From contig DHGL01000017.1 of the NCBI GenBank assembly GCA_002402725.1, forward strand, positions 48,987 to 62,630: a stretch of 13,644 bases of DNA, written 5' to 3'. This document shows, one piece after another, positions 1 to 6,099 of this stretch. Under the pieces are notes generated by a model. That model searched no databases and was not told the DNA's origin. It worked only from the letters and a program-made list of their open reading frames with translations. Source of the DNA: Anaerolineaceae bacterium UBA4799. GTDB taxonomy: Bacteria > Chloroflexota > Anaerolineae > Anaerolineales > Anaerolineaceae. How positions within the stretch are numbered: the first letter of the stretch is position 1; each line of letters starts with the position of its first letter. A program made the translations under genes and the position numbers.

Positions 1-429
1 GTTATTGCAACCATCCTGTACTTTTATAAAAGCCCTGGTGCGCTTGCGCGCCCCCGGCAGCGGTTGTCTTGCCAACGGTTCGAGGTCCATCAACTCTGAT
101 TGGTCCAGAACCAGCGCGGGTATTTGCTGCTTGGCAGGGTTGGAAACTACCAGCGAGACTCCCGGTAACTTTCCCATCTCCTCCGTCTCCAATGTTGCCA
201 GGCAGCCGGTCACCACAATTCTAGCCGCTCCCGCGTGCTGTGCCTGCCGTACTTTTTGGCGCGAGTCTGAAGCTGCTGCCGCGGTAACCGAGCAAGTGTT
301 CAACACCACCAGGTCCGCTCCTTCGGCTGAGTCGATTATGGTATGTCCTGCGGACCTGAATTCACCCGCCAGGTGCTCGATTTCCGCCTGATTGAGCCTG
401 CAACCGACGGTGTCAAAATATACTTTCAT
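1..429 (-). CDS. mtaB: MtaB-type tRNA methylthiotransferase, N-terminal part (3' end cut by window)
   Basis: The reverse strand encodes 143 codons from an ATG at 429 and runs off the window edge. The protein begins MKVYFDTVGCRLNQAE and has the three spaced cysteines of the UPF0004 domain, Cys10, Cys46 (LNTCSVT) and Cys76 (VTGCLA), which ligate one iron-sulfur cluster in the MiaB/MtaB/RimO family. The visible part ends at KVQDGCNN, just before the CxxxCxxC radical-SAM motif expected outside the window. The TVGCRLNQAE start resembles MtaB more than MiaB or RimO. MtaB methylthiolates t6A37 to ms2t6A in tRNAs reading ANN codons, using SAM and two 4Fe-4S clusters in the cytoplasm. The ATG lies 1 nt after the stop of the upstream lipoprotein gene, so the two are probably co-transcribed and perhaps translationally coupled. 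The family is sure; the MtaB subfamily is likely. Confidence 0.87.
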   Translation of the reverse strand, partial: MKVYFDTVGCRLNQAEIEHLAGEFRSAGHTIIDSAEGADLVVLNTCSVTAAAASDSRQKVRQAQHAGAARIVVTGCLATLETEEMGKLPGVSLVVSNPAKQQIPALVLDQSELMDLEPLARQPLPGARKRTRAFIKVQDGCNN

Positions 430-430
430 T

Positions 431-1099
431 TTATGGCTGAAATACCTTGAAATTATCAAAAAATACCATCACGCCGGGCTCGTTGTAAGCGCCCGCGATG
501 AGCCCCGCCTTACCGCTAACAAATGAATCGTCCACCACTTCTGCCAGCAGCGTATCATTAGCACTTAAACGAAGCAAATTTCCCTTGCAGGTGACCTGCA
601 GATGATTTACCACACCGCCGGGGCGTATGGCTTCGCTGAATCCCATGTTCCCCTCATTTGAGACCATGCTCATTTTTCCATCAACATACTTGATTATTCC
701 GTAATAACCGTCATGGCTCAATAAAAAGCCGTAAAAATTGCTGTCGTCCTTAAAGCGGCAAATGATCCCAAAATTATCGTTCAAAGAACCATCTGCCAGC
801 ACCGCATCCACCTCTATTCGCGCGTCGTTGTATTCTTTTCCGTTCACAGACCAGTACATGAAATTTGGGAGAAAAACTGAAAACATCAATCCGTCATATG
901 CAAATTCGATTTCACCGCCGTCCTTTTCCATTGTTCCCCATCCATTGGGCGGATTGGAAAAATCATCCTCAAACAGCAGCTCGCCGGAGGTACGTTGCCC
1001 GGCTGCCGGAAGATGTAATCCAGTCTGCCTGCAGCCTGCCAACGTTAGTCCGCATAAAAACAGGATGATGACCACGTAAAAAAGTGTTGGTTTATTCAC
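431..1099 (-). CDS. Lipoprotein with LamG/DUF1080-like (concanavalin-type) domain
   Basis: This 222-residue protein starts at a GTG codon at 1099. Residues 5-22 are a hydrophobic signal peptide ending in a lipobox (LTLAGC), so Cys23 should be lipidated and the protein anchored outside the cytoplasmic membrane. After a short polar linker, the body from about residue 40 opens with LLFEDDFSNPPNGWG and ends with VMVFFDNFKVFQP. These openings and endings (DDF...GW; DNFKV) are typical of the jelly-roll domain of the LamG/DUF1080 type seen in glycan-binding or glycan-degrading proteins. No catalytic residues can be assigned, so binding rather than hydrolysis is equally likely. It sits 40 nt after the TPR gene and 1 nt before mtaB. 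A link to tRNA modification is not apparent. Other possibility: a lineage-specific lipoprotein of unknown role. Confidence 0.75.
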   Translation of the reverse strand: MNKPTLFYVVIILFLCGLTLAGCRQTGLHLPAAGQRTSGELLFEDDFSNPPNGWGTMEKDGGEIEFAYDGLMFSVFLPNFMYWSVNGKEYNDARIEVDAVLADGSLNDNFGIICRFKDDSNFYGFLLSHDGYYGIIKYVDGKMSMVSNEGNMGFSEAIRPGGVVNHLQVTCKGNLLRLSANDTLLAEVVDDSFVSGKAGLIAGAYNEPGVMVFFDNFKVFQP

Positions 1100-1122
1100 T
1101 TAAACCTGTCCCAAACTGAAAT

Positions 1123-1128
1123 ATTATA
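1123..1128 (-). promoter_or_regulatory. Candidate -10 element before the lipoprotein/mtaB pair
   Basis: The reverse strand reads TATAAT here, 23 nt upstream of the GTG at 1099, in the 40-nt gap after the TPR gene. It is a perfect -10 hexamer, but I see no good -35 at 16-18 nt spacing, so it may be an internal promoter or chance. A weak ribosome-binding sequence (ACAGG) lies about 5 nt before the GTG. Confidence 0.35.
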
Positions 1129-1139
1129 CCTTCCCCCGT

Positions 1140-2552
1140 TTACTGCATGCCATTTTCTTTTAGCAGGCGGTTTGCCAGGTCGCGCAGCCGCTCATCACGG
1201 GCGGAGGTCACAGCGCGGCGCAGATAGTCAAACGCTGCCTCCTTCTCCTCTCTTAACAAACTGAGTTGTCCCAAATGGATCAGGATGGCCGCCTGCTCCG
1301 GGTCCCGCATCAACGCCTGCTGGAAAAAGCGGTCAGCGCTATCAAGGTCACCCAGCTGCAGGTAGGCTGTTCCCAGTAAGTCCATCATCACGGGGTTTTC
1401 CGGTTCCAGTGCCAGCGCCTGACGCGCCGCCGGTAACCCGGCACTCTCCAACTGGTAATTGTGCACAATGCTGAATTCCGCTAACGCCTGCCAAGAGTCC
1501 ACATTTTGCATATCCATCTCAACGGCACGGGTGAATTCCCCTAATGCGTTTTCCAGATCGCCCATAGCCGCCAGGGTCCTGCCGCTTTCCATCACCCATA
1601 CCACTGCACCTGGGTTGGCCACTTGCGCTTTTCTGAGGTATTCCAGCGCTTTCTCCAGGTTGCCCTGGCGCTGGTAGTATAAGCCCATCATCCCGTTGAC
1701 CATTTCTCCTTCAGGGTCCAACTTCCAGGCCTTCTCGAGATTTTTCCAACCATCCAGGCCGAGTTGCAGCTGGGTTTCTCCCAACAGGGCAAAAGCGCTG
1801 GCATTCTGTGGTTGCGCCTGCGCAGCCTGTGTGAAAGCGTGATACGCGGCATTCCACTCATCAGCCTGTGCCAGCGCCTGCCCGGTGAACAAATACCACT
1901 CTCCGCTACCTTTCAGAGCGCCGTATTGCTGAATGACCTGAATCAGATAATCAGCAGCCGCTTTATGGGAGAGGTCCTTACGCGCCAGTTCCAGGTGCGC
2001 GAGCGCGTTTCCGGGGTCGTCTGTCATCATATGGATTCCCAACTGGTAATTCAACTCGCTGCTGCCTGGATCGGCAACATACGCCTGTTGCAGCAGGTTG
2101 AGTAGAACTTCGTGATCGTTTAACTGTGCCGCCAGCACCGCAGCCTGAAACAGGATGAAAACATCATCTGTGGTGATAGTGCGCAGCACGTGTTTCGCCG
2201 CGTCACCGTAACCATTCGCAATCAGCATATCAGCCAACCAAACCTGCCCCAGTGGTTCAAGCTGACCAAGTTCCTGCGCCTCCTCGAAAGCATACAACGC
2301 GCTCTGCGCGTCCCCGCGATCCATGAAAAGCCTGCCCAGGCGTTGCCATAGGTCGCCACGCCAGGGTTGGAATTCCAGCACCTGCTCAAGCGCCGCGAGT
2401 TCCATCTCCGCGTCGCCAGTAGCGAGCGCTGTCCTCTCGTTATGAAGTGACCGGGTGAGGTTTTCAGGCAAAACACCAGCCTTGGGGAGAGCGGCAAACC
2501 CCAAAGGCAGGAGGAAAAATAATAGCATTAATAGTTTTTGGCCTTTCCTCAT
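1140..2552 (-). CDS. TPR-repeat protein with N-terminal membrane segment
   Basis: The protein has 470 residues from the chosen ATG at 2552. The open frame extends 21 codons further upstream, but the ATG at 2552 is preferred because it places a basic MRKGQK directly before a hydrophobic stretch (about residues 7-21, LLMLLFFLLPLGFAA), a normal signal peptide or anchor. The rest is helical repeats of the tetratricopeptide type: one early repeat at about 63-96 (DLWQRLGRLFMDRGDAQSAL) and a dense series in the C-terminal half with the usual G-x-x-x-x-x-x-G-x-x-x-x-A-x-x-x-F/Y pattern (for example LGTAYLQLGDLDSADRFF). The protein is probably exported or membrane-anchored and serves as a protein-protein scaffold; no partner or enzymatic domain is visible. 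It is transcribed away from the cold-shock gene. Confidence 0.8.
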   Translation of the reverse strand: MRKGQKLLMLLFFLLPLGFAALPKAGVLPENLTRSLHNERTALATGDAEMELAALEQVLEFQPWRGDLWQRLGRLFMDRGDAQSALYAFEEAQELGQLEPLGQVWLADMLIANGYGDAAKHVLRTITTDDVFILFQAAVLAAQLNDHEVLLNLLQQAYVADPGSSELNYQLGIHMMTDDPGNALAHLELARKDLSHKAAADYLIQVIQQYGALKGSGEWYLFTGQALAQADEWNAAYHAFTQAAQAQPQNASAFALLGETQLQLGLDGWKNLEKAWKLDPEGEMVNGMMGLYYQRQGNLEKALEYLRKAQVANPGAVVWVMESGRTLAAMGDLENALGEFTRAVEMDMQNVDSWQALAEFSIVHNYQLESAGLPAARQALALEPENPVMMDLLGTAYLQLGDLDSADRFFQQALMRDPEQAAILIHLGQLSLLREEKEAAFDYLRRAVTSARDERLRDLANRLLKENGMQ

Positions 2553-2558
2553 GGCATA

Positions 2559-2564
2559 ATTATA
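2559..2564 (-). promoter_or_regulatory. Candidate -10 element immediately before the TPR gene
   Basis: The reverse strand reads TATAAT, followed by six bases and then the ATG at 2552. A transcript starting about 7 nt after the hexamer would begin at the A of the ATG, giving a leaderless mRNA. No convincing -35 hexamer is seen at 16-18 nt spacing. The match supports the ATG at 2552 over the longer open frame, because the hexamer would lie inside the longer version. Confidence 0.45.
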
Positions 2565-2605
2565 TGCTACCAGGTTCTTCCCGAAAATTGCTACACCACT
2601 TACGC

Positions 2606-2634
2606 TTGACACCAATTTATGCGTATGGTAAATT
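2606..2634 (+). promoter_or_regulatory. Sigma70-type promoter of the cold-shock gene
   Basis: A perfect -35 TTGACA (2606-2611) is followed by a 17-nt spacer and TAAATT (2629-2634). The expected start near 2641 gives a leader of about 62 nt before the ATG at 2703. A leader of this kind is common for cold-shock genes; the only structure I see in it is a weak hairpin (GATGA at 2650-2654 against TCATC at 2662-2666). Confidence 0.75.
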
Positions 2635-2689
2635 CACCATATCAAAGGCGATGAGGGGTATTCATCCTTCCGCTATCACTTTTTAAGAT

Positions 2690-2695
2690 GGAGAG
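2690..2695 (+). promoter_or_regulatory. Ribosome binding site that fixes the csp start
   Basis: GGAGAG lies 7 nt before the ATG at 2703. An upstream in-frame ATG at 2688 overlaps this site and has no Shine-Dalgarno of its own, so the start at 2703 ([11 protein letters not shown]) is chosen; it also matches the usual N-terminus of the family. Confidence 0.75.
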
Positions 2696-2702
2696 AATCA
2701 GG

Positions 2703-2915
2703 ATGGCTGAACGTTTTGTTGGAACTGTCAAGTGGTTCAACCCCGCCAAGGGGTACGGTTTCATCGGGCGAGAAAATGCTGAAGACGTCTTCGTGCATTT
2801 TTCCGCAATAGAAATGGAGGGATACAAGGTCCTCAAGGAAGGACAACAGGTGGAATTCTCCATCGAGAAAGGTCCAAAAGGCCTGCAGGCTGCTGAAGTA
2901 AAACCTGTGGAATAA
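2703..2915 (+). CDS. csp: Cold-shock domain protein (CspA family)
   Basis: This 70-residue protein is a single cold-shock domain of normal length. It carries the RNP1 motif (KGYGFIG, about residues 16-22) and the RNP2 motif (DVFVHFSAI, about 29-37), both with aromatic residues that stack on single-stranded RNA or DNA bases. Proteins of this family bind single-stranded nucleic acid in the cytoplasm, melt secondary structure in mRNA and act in cold adaptation or general growth-phase control. The gene is monocistronic: it has its own sigma70-type promoter, a leader of about 62 nt and a terminator directly downstream. Whether it is cold-induced or constitutive cannot be told from sequence. The neighbour upstream is divergent and the one downstream convergent. 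Confidence 0.96.
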   Translation: MAERFVGTVKWFNPAKGYGFIGRENAEDVFVHFSAIEMEGYKVLKEGQQVEFSIEKGPKGLQAAEVKPVE

Positions 2916-2934
2916 TAAAAATCGAATAACCCGC

Positions 2935-2964
2935 AAAAGCAGAGCCTTCTGACTCTGCTTTTTT
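2935..2964. terminator. Bidirectional rho-independent terminator between csp and patB
   Basis: AAAAGCAGAG (2935-2944) can pair with CTCTGCTTTT (2953-2962) around an 8-nt loop. A T-rich tract follows on the plus strand, and on the minus strand the stem is followed by TTTT from the complementary A-run. It lies 19 nt after the csp stop and directly after the patB stop on the opposite strand, so it can end both convergent transcripts. Confidence 0.85.
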
Positions 2965-2967
2965 CTT

Positions 2968-4104
2968 TTAAGTGAGTGAACTACTCATGCTTTCCAGCGC
3001 TTTGTCCAATATCTCGCGTGAACAGCCGAAGTTTAAGCGCACAAATCCTCTACCGGGTTCGCCAAAATCGCTGCCATCATTTAAGGCTACCCTGGCATTG
3101 CGGTAGAAGTGTTCACGTGGAGAAATGGGGAGATTCAGCTCTCGGCAATCCAGCCAGGCAAGGTATGTGGCCTCAGGTTTGACCATGTGAATGCGCGGCA
3201 GTTTTTCCTCAAGATATGTCATCAAGTGATCACGGTTGGTTTCGAGATAGGCAATCACCTCAGCCAGCCATGATGCCCCGTCGCGGTAAGCCGCCACAGC
3301 CGCTGCCATCCCCAACAGGTTCACCCCACCCATCAGTCCACGCTTCGCCTGTTTAATGCGCTCTCGCAATTCTCTATCCTGGCATATTAATATCGAACAA
3401 TCCAACCCGGCAATGTTGAAGGTCTTACTAGGCGCGATGAGCGTCACCGTGCTGGCGGCAACCTCTTGGTCCAGCGAGGCAATGGGAATATGCTGATACC
3501 CGCTGAATATCAGGTCGCAGTGGATTTCGTCAGCGATGATCACCATCTTGCGCCGCAGGCAGCTCTCAGCCATGCCCAGTAGTTCATCGCGCGTAAACAC
3601 TCTTCCTAGAGGGTTGTGGGGGTTGCACAGCAGGAAAGCCTTGGTATCTTTTTCAATGGCATGATCGAATGCACCTAAATCAACCCGGTATTGTCCATCC
3701 GAACCAGGCAGGATATTATTGTAGACCGCGCGCGCTTCAGCCTTGACTGGCACCTCAAAGAAGGGCGGGTATACCGGCGGCTGCAATAAGATCGATTCAC
3801 CCGCGCGCGTCACCGCCTGGCAAACCAGGTTGAATCCTGAAACCACGCCCGGCACCAGCAGGATATCATCAGGGGTAATTTTCCACCCATGGAGCAGTTC
3901 CATCCGCGCCACAACCAGTTCCTTAAGCTCGCGGGAATCCAGCGCGTAACCGAACACGCCATGCGCCACCCGCCGTTGCAACGCTTCAATTACTGCTGGT
4001 GGTGAGGTAAAATCCATATCCGCCACCCATAAGGGTAATACATCCTCATCAAACAATCCCCATTTCAGACTATCAGTATTCCTTCGTTCAGGTGATTGGA
4101 ACAT
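2968..4104 (-). CDS. patB: MalY/PatB-type PLP-dependent cystathionine beta-lyase
   Basis: This 378-residue enzyme belongs to the fold-type I aminotransferase family (class I/II). It opens with RRNTDSLKW and LPLWVADMDF, the signature of the MalY/PatB group. Other motifs are NPHNPLGR (161-168), DEIHCDL (192-198) and APSKTFNIAGL, with the Schiff-base lysine at about Lys227. Members cleave the C-S bond of cystathionine or related cysteine S-conjugates, giving homocysteine (or a thiol), pyruvate and ammonia, in methionine metabolism or cysteine-conjugate breakdown. Length is normal and all key residues are present. The start at 4104 is chosen over an in-frame ATG at 4122 because it has a GAGG ribosome site 5 nt before it and matches the family N-terminus. 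The exact substrate is not deducible; annotation as generic aminotransferase would be the cautious alternative. The gene is monocistronic and divergent from the methyltransferase gene. Confidence 0.92.
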   Translation of the reverse strand: MFQSPERRNTDSLKWGLFDEDVLPLWVADMDFTSPPAVIEALQRRVAHGVFGYALDSRELKELVVARMELLHGWKITPDDILLVPGVVSGFNLVCQAVTRAGESILLQPPVYPPFFEVPVKAEARAVYNNILPGSDGQYRVDLGAFDHAIEKDTKAFLLCNPHNPLGRVFTRDELLGMAESCLRRKMVIIADEIHCDLIFSGYQHIPIASLDQEVAASTVTLIAPSKTFNIAGLDCSILICQDRELRERIKQAKRGLMGGVNLLGMAAAVAAYRDGASWLAEVIAYLETNRDHLMTYLEEKLPRIHMVKPEATYLAWLDCRELNLPISPREHFYRNARVALNDGSDFGEPGRGFVRLNFGCSREILDKALESMSSSLT

Positions 4105-4109
4105 GAAAA

Positions 4110-4113
4110 CCTC
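4110..4113 (-). promoter_or_regulatory. Ribosome binding site for the patB start at 4104
   Basis: The reverse strand has GAGG five bases before the ATG at 4104. The alternative ATG at 4122 is preceded only by A-rich sequence. Confidence 0.6.
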
Positions 4114-4139
4114 GGTAATCATTTTTTAGTTATTGAAGG

Positions 4140-4145
4140 ATTATA
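4140..4145 (-). promoter_or_regulatory. Candidate -10 element of patB
   Basis: The reverse strand reads TATAAT here. A start near 4133 would give a leader of about 29 nt to the ATG at 4104. A TTGAAA on the same strand (4169-4174) is 23 nt away, too far to be its -35. It shares the 98-nt gap with the divergent promoter of the methyltransferase gene. Confidence 0.5.
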
Positions 4146-4184
4146 GTACACCTGGCTCTTCACCACCCTTTCAATGGCTGATTC

Positions 4185-4193
4185 TGATATACT
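4185..4193 (+). promoter_or_regulatory. Extended -10 promoter of the methyltransferase operon
   Basis: TGA followed by TATACT (4188-4193) forms an extended -10 element. Transcription would start around 4200, only about 3 nt before the ATG at 4203, and no Shine-Dalgarno is present, so the mRNA is predicted to be almost leaderless. No good -35 is seen, as is usual when the extended TG is present. Confidence 0.55.
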
Positions 4194-4202
4194 TTTTAAA
4201 AG

Positions 4203-5129
4203 ATGAAACCTCTGCTGACAATTCCTGACCTGGAACTGTATGCTGCAACTAACTGGCAGGATTATGAATTGCTTGATAGTGGCTCTGGCATGAAACTGGA
4301 GCGCTTCGGAACTTACCGCCTGATCCGCCCTGAAGCTGAAGCCGTGTGGCAGCCAGCCCTGCTTGAGAGCGAGTGGCGCGCGGCTGACGCCTTTTATAAA
4401 CCCGCTCCTGAAGAGAACGGGGGTCATTGGGAATATCGGAAAAAATTGCCCGCCCGCTGGAAGCTGAGTTATGGCGCGCTCTCATTTTGGGTGCAAACTT
4501 CTACCTCGCGCCACCTGGGTGTCTTCCCCGAGCAGTCCTGCCAATGGGACTGGGCAGAAAATGTTATCCGTCTATCGGGTATTAAGCCGCGGGTGCTTAA
4601 CCTTTTCGGTTACACTGGCATGGCTTCGCTCTCTGTGGCTGCCGCCGGCGCCCAGGTGACTCACCTGGACGCTTCGCGCAAGGTGATTACTTGGGCGCGT
4701 GAAAACCAGACCTTAAGCGGGTTGGACTCATCTCCTATCCGCTGGATACTGGATGACGCCCTCAAGTTCGTTCAGCGGGAACAACGCCGGGGCAGTTTCT
4801 ATGATGCTGTCATACTTGACCCTCCTAAGTTCGGCCGCGGACCTAAAGGTGAGGTATGGGACTTTTACAAACTGCTCCCCGACCTGCTCGCCGCCTGCCG
4901 CGCCATCCTGGTCCCCGACCCGCTTTTCATCCAGCTCACCGCATACGCGGTTAAGGCCTCCGCTGCCACGATGTTCAATGCCATCTCCGAAATTGCCGCC
5001 CCGTTCAAGGGTCAAACCACCGCTGGCGAGATCGGATTGCTGGAATCCTCCGCCAAACGTTTCCTCTCCACCGCGATATTCGCCCGATGGTGCCGGGCGG
5101 ATATCCTTCAAAAGATAGCCAGAGATTAA
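4203..5129 (+). CDS. Class I SAM-dependent methyltransferase, RlmI/RlmK-like (COG1092 type)
   Basis: The 308-residue protein has a C-terminal Rossmann methyltransferase domain: motif I at 131-143 (VLNLFGYTGMASL), an acidic residue after beta2 (HLDAS, Asp156) for the SAM ribose, and motif IV DPPKF (206-210) followed by GRGPKGEVW. The DPPKF motif and the surrounding sequence match the RlmI and RlmL/K C-terminal methyltransferases, which modify 23S rRNA (m5C or m7G). The N-terminal PUA domain of E. coli RlmI is absent; instead about 100 residues contain DYELLDSGSGMKLERFGTYR, a conserved start of a shorter subfamily. It probably methylates RNA in the cytoplasm; target base and position are unknown. 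It is first in a plus-strand series, with the DUF1028 gene 24 nt downstream. Confidence 0.85.
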   Translation: MKPLLTIPDLELYAATNWQDYELLDSGSGMKLERFGTYRLIRPEAEAVWQPALLESEWRAADAFYKPAPEENGGHWEYRKKLPARWKLSYGALSFWVQTSTSRHLGVFPEQSCQWDWAENVIRLSGIKPRVLNLFGYTGMASLSVAAAGAQVTHLDASRKVITWARENQTLSGLDSSPIRWILDDALKFVQREQRRGSFYDAVILDPPKFGRGPKGEVWDFYKLLPDLLAACRAILVPDPLFIQLTAYAVKASAATMFNAISEIAAPFKGQTTAGEIGLLESSAKRFLSTAIFARWCRADILQKIARD

Positions 5130-5153
5130 AAGCCACTTAATTCAGGAGAACCC

Positions 5154-6083
5154 ATGAAAGCAAATCGTTTTCCTTTCGCCCACACTTTTTCCATCGTTGC
5201 CCGTGACCCCAAGAGCGGAGACCTGGGTGTGGCGGTGCAATCGCATTGGTTTTCAACAGGTTCCATCGTCACCTGGGCTGAACCAGGTGTGGGTGTCATC
5301 GCCACACAATCCATGGCCGAAGTTAGTTATGGTCCGTTGGGTTTAAGCGCAATGTACGAGGGTAAACCAGCTACTCATGTCCTCGCTGATTTATTATCAA
5401 AGGATGAGCATCGAGAGGTACGCCAGGTAGCCATGGTGGATGCAAAAGGGTTAGTCGCAGTGCATACGGGAAATCGTTGTATTGCCGAATCCGGGCATCA
5501 AACAGGTTACCAGTATTCGGTGCAGGCCAACATGATGCTCCACAATTCGGTCTGGCCGGCAATGGCTTCCGCATACGAGGCTGCCAAAGGTCCTCTTGCT
5601 GACCGCCTCCTCGCCGCGCTGGATGCCGCGCAGGCACAGGGCGGCGATATTCGCGGTCAACAATCCGCTGCTCTGCTGGTGGTATCCGGCAAGATTTATG
5701 AGCAGCCATGGAAAGGCATCCTGGTGGATCTGCGTGTTGAGGATCACCCCGAGCCCCTGGTTGAACTACGCCGCCTGCTCAATGTACAGCGCGCTTATGA
5801 GCACATGAACCGCGGCGATGACCTGCTCAGCCGGGGTCTTGTGGAAGAGGCTTTCGACGCGTACAGGCGGGGAACCGCGCTTGCCCCTCACCTGGATGAA
5901 CTTCCCTTCTGGCAGGCGGTCACCCTGCTGGATAGCGGCAAAGAACAGGAAGCCTTACCCATCCTCAAGAGGATATTTCAAGCAGATCCCCACTGGCTGC
6001 TGTTGCTTGAACGCCTGCCAGCCGCCGGCCTCCTCAAGGACGACGCTCAAATGCTGCAGCGCGTAAAGAAACTTATTGGTTGA
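5154..6083 (+). CDS. DUF1028 (putative Ntn-hydrolase superfamily) protein with C-terminal TPR-like tail
   Basis: This 309-residue protein has a full DUF1028 domain at about 8-207: HTFSIVARDPKSGDLGVAVQ at 10-29, GVGVIATQS (46-53), the conserved GGDIRGQQSAAL (163-174) and DLRVEDHPEPL (192-202). DUF1028 is classed with N-terminal-nucleophile hydrolases in family databases, with a Thr at the start of TFSIVA as possible nucleophile; the reaction is not established. Here ten residues precede that Thr (Thr11), so maturation would need trimming. Residues about 212-309 form helical repeats (AYEHMNRGDDLLSRGLVEEAFDAY; PFWQAVTLLDSGKEQEALPIL) like TPRs, instead of the peptidoglycan-binding tail found in some homologues. 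There is no signal peptide, so it is likely cytoplasmic. The ATG has AGGAG 5 nt upstream. It lies in an operon-like run with the methyltransferase before it. Confidence 0.88.
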   Translation: MKANRFPFAHTFSIVARDPKSGDLGVAVQSHWFSTGSIVTWAEPGVGVIATQSMAEVSYGPLGLSAMYEGKPATHVLADLLSKDEHREVRQVAMVDAKGLVAVHTGNRCIAESGHQTGYQYSVQANMMLHNSVWPAMASAYEAAKGPLADRLLAALDAAQAQGGDIRGQQSAALLVVSGKIYEQPWKGILVDLRVEDHPEPLVELRRLLNVQRAYEHMNRGDDLLSRGLVEEAFDAYRRGTALAPHLDELPFWQAVTLLDSGKEQEALPILKRIFQADPHWLLLLERLPAAGLLKDDAQMLQRVKKLIG

Positions 6084-6099
6084 TTGTATTCTCAAAAAG

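Noticed and set aside
5..391. Plus-strand open frame at the window start
   Set aside because: The minus strand reads the MtaB cysteine motifs over the same bases.
2553..2615. Longer N-terminus of the TPR protein
   Set aside because: It places 21 residues before a normal signal peptide and would contain the TATAAT element; the ATG at 2552 is more consistent.
6076..6099. TTG start of the membrane protein overlapping the DUF1028 gene
   Set aside because: The ATG at 6100 is a stronger codon and leaves a normal 16-nt gap; the overlap version has no ribosome site.
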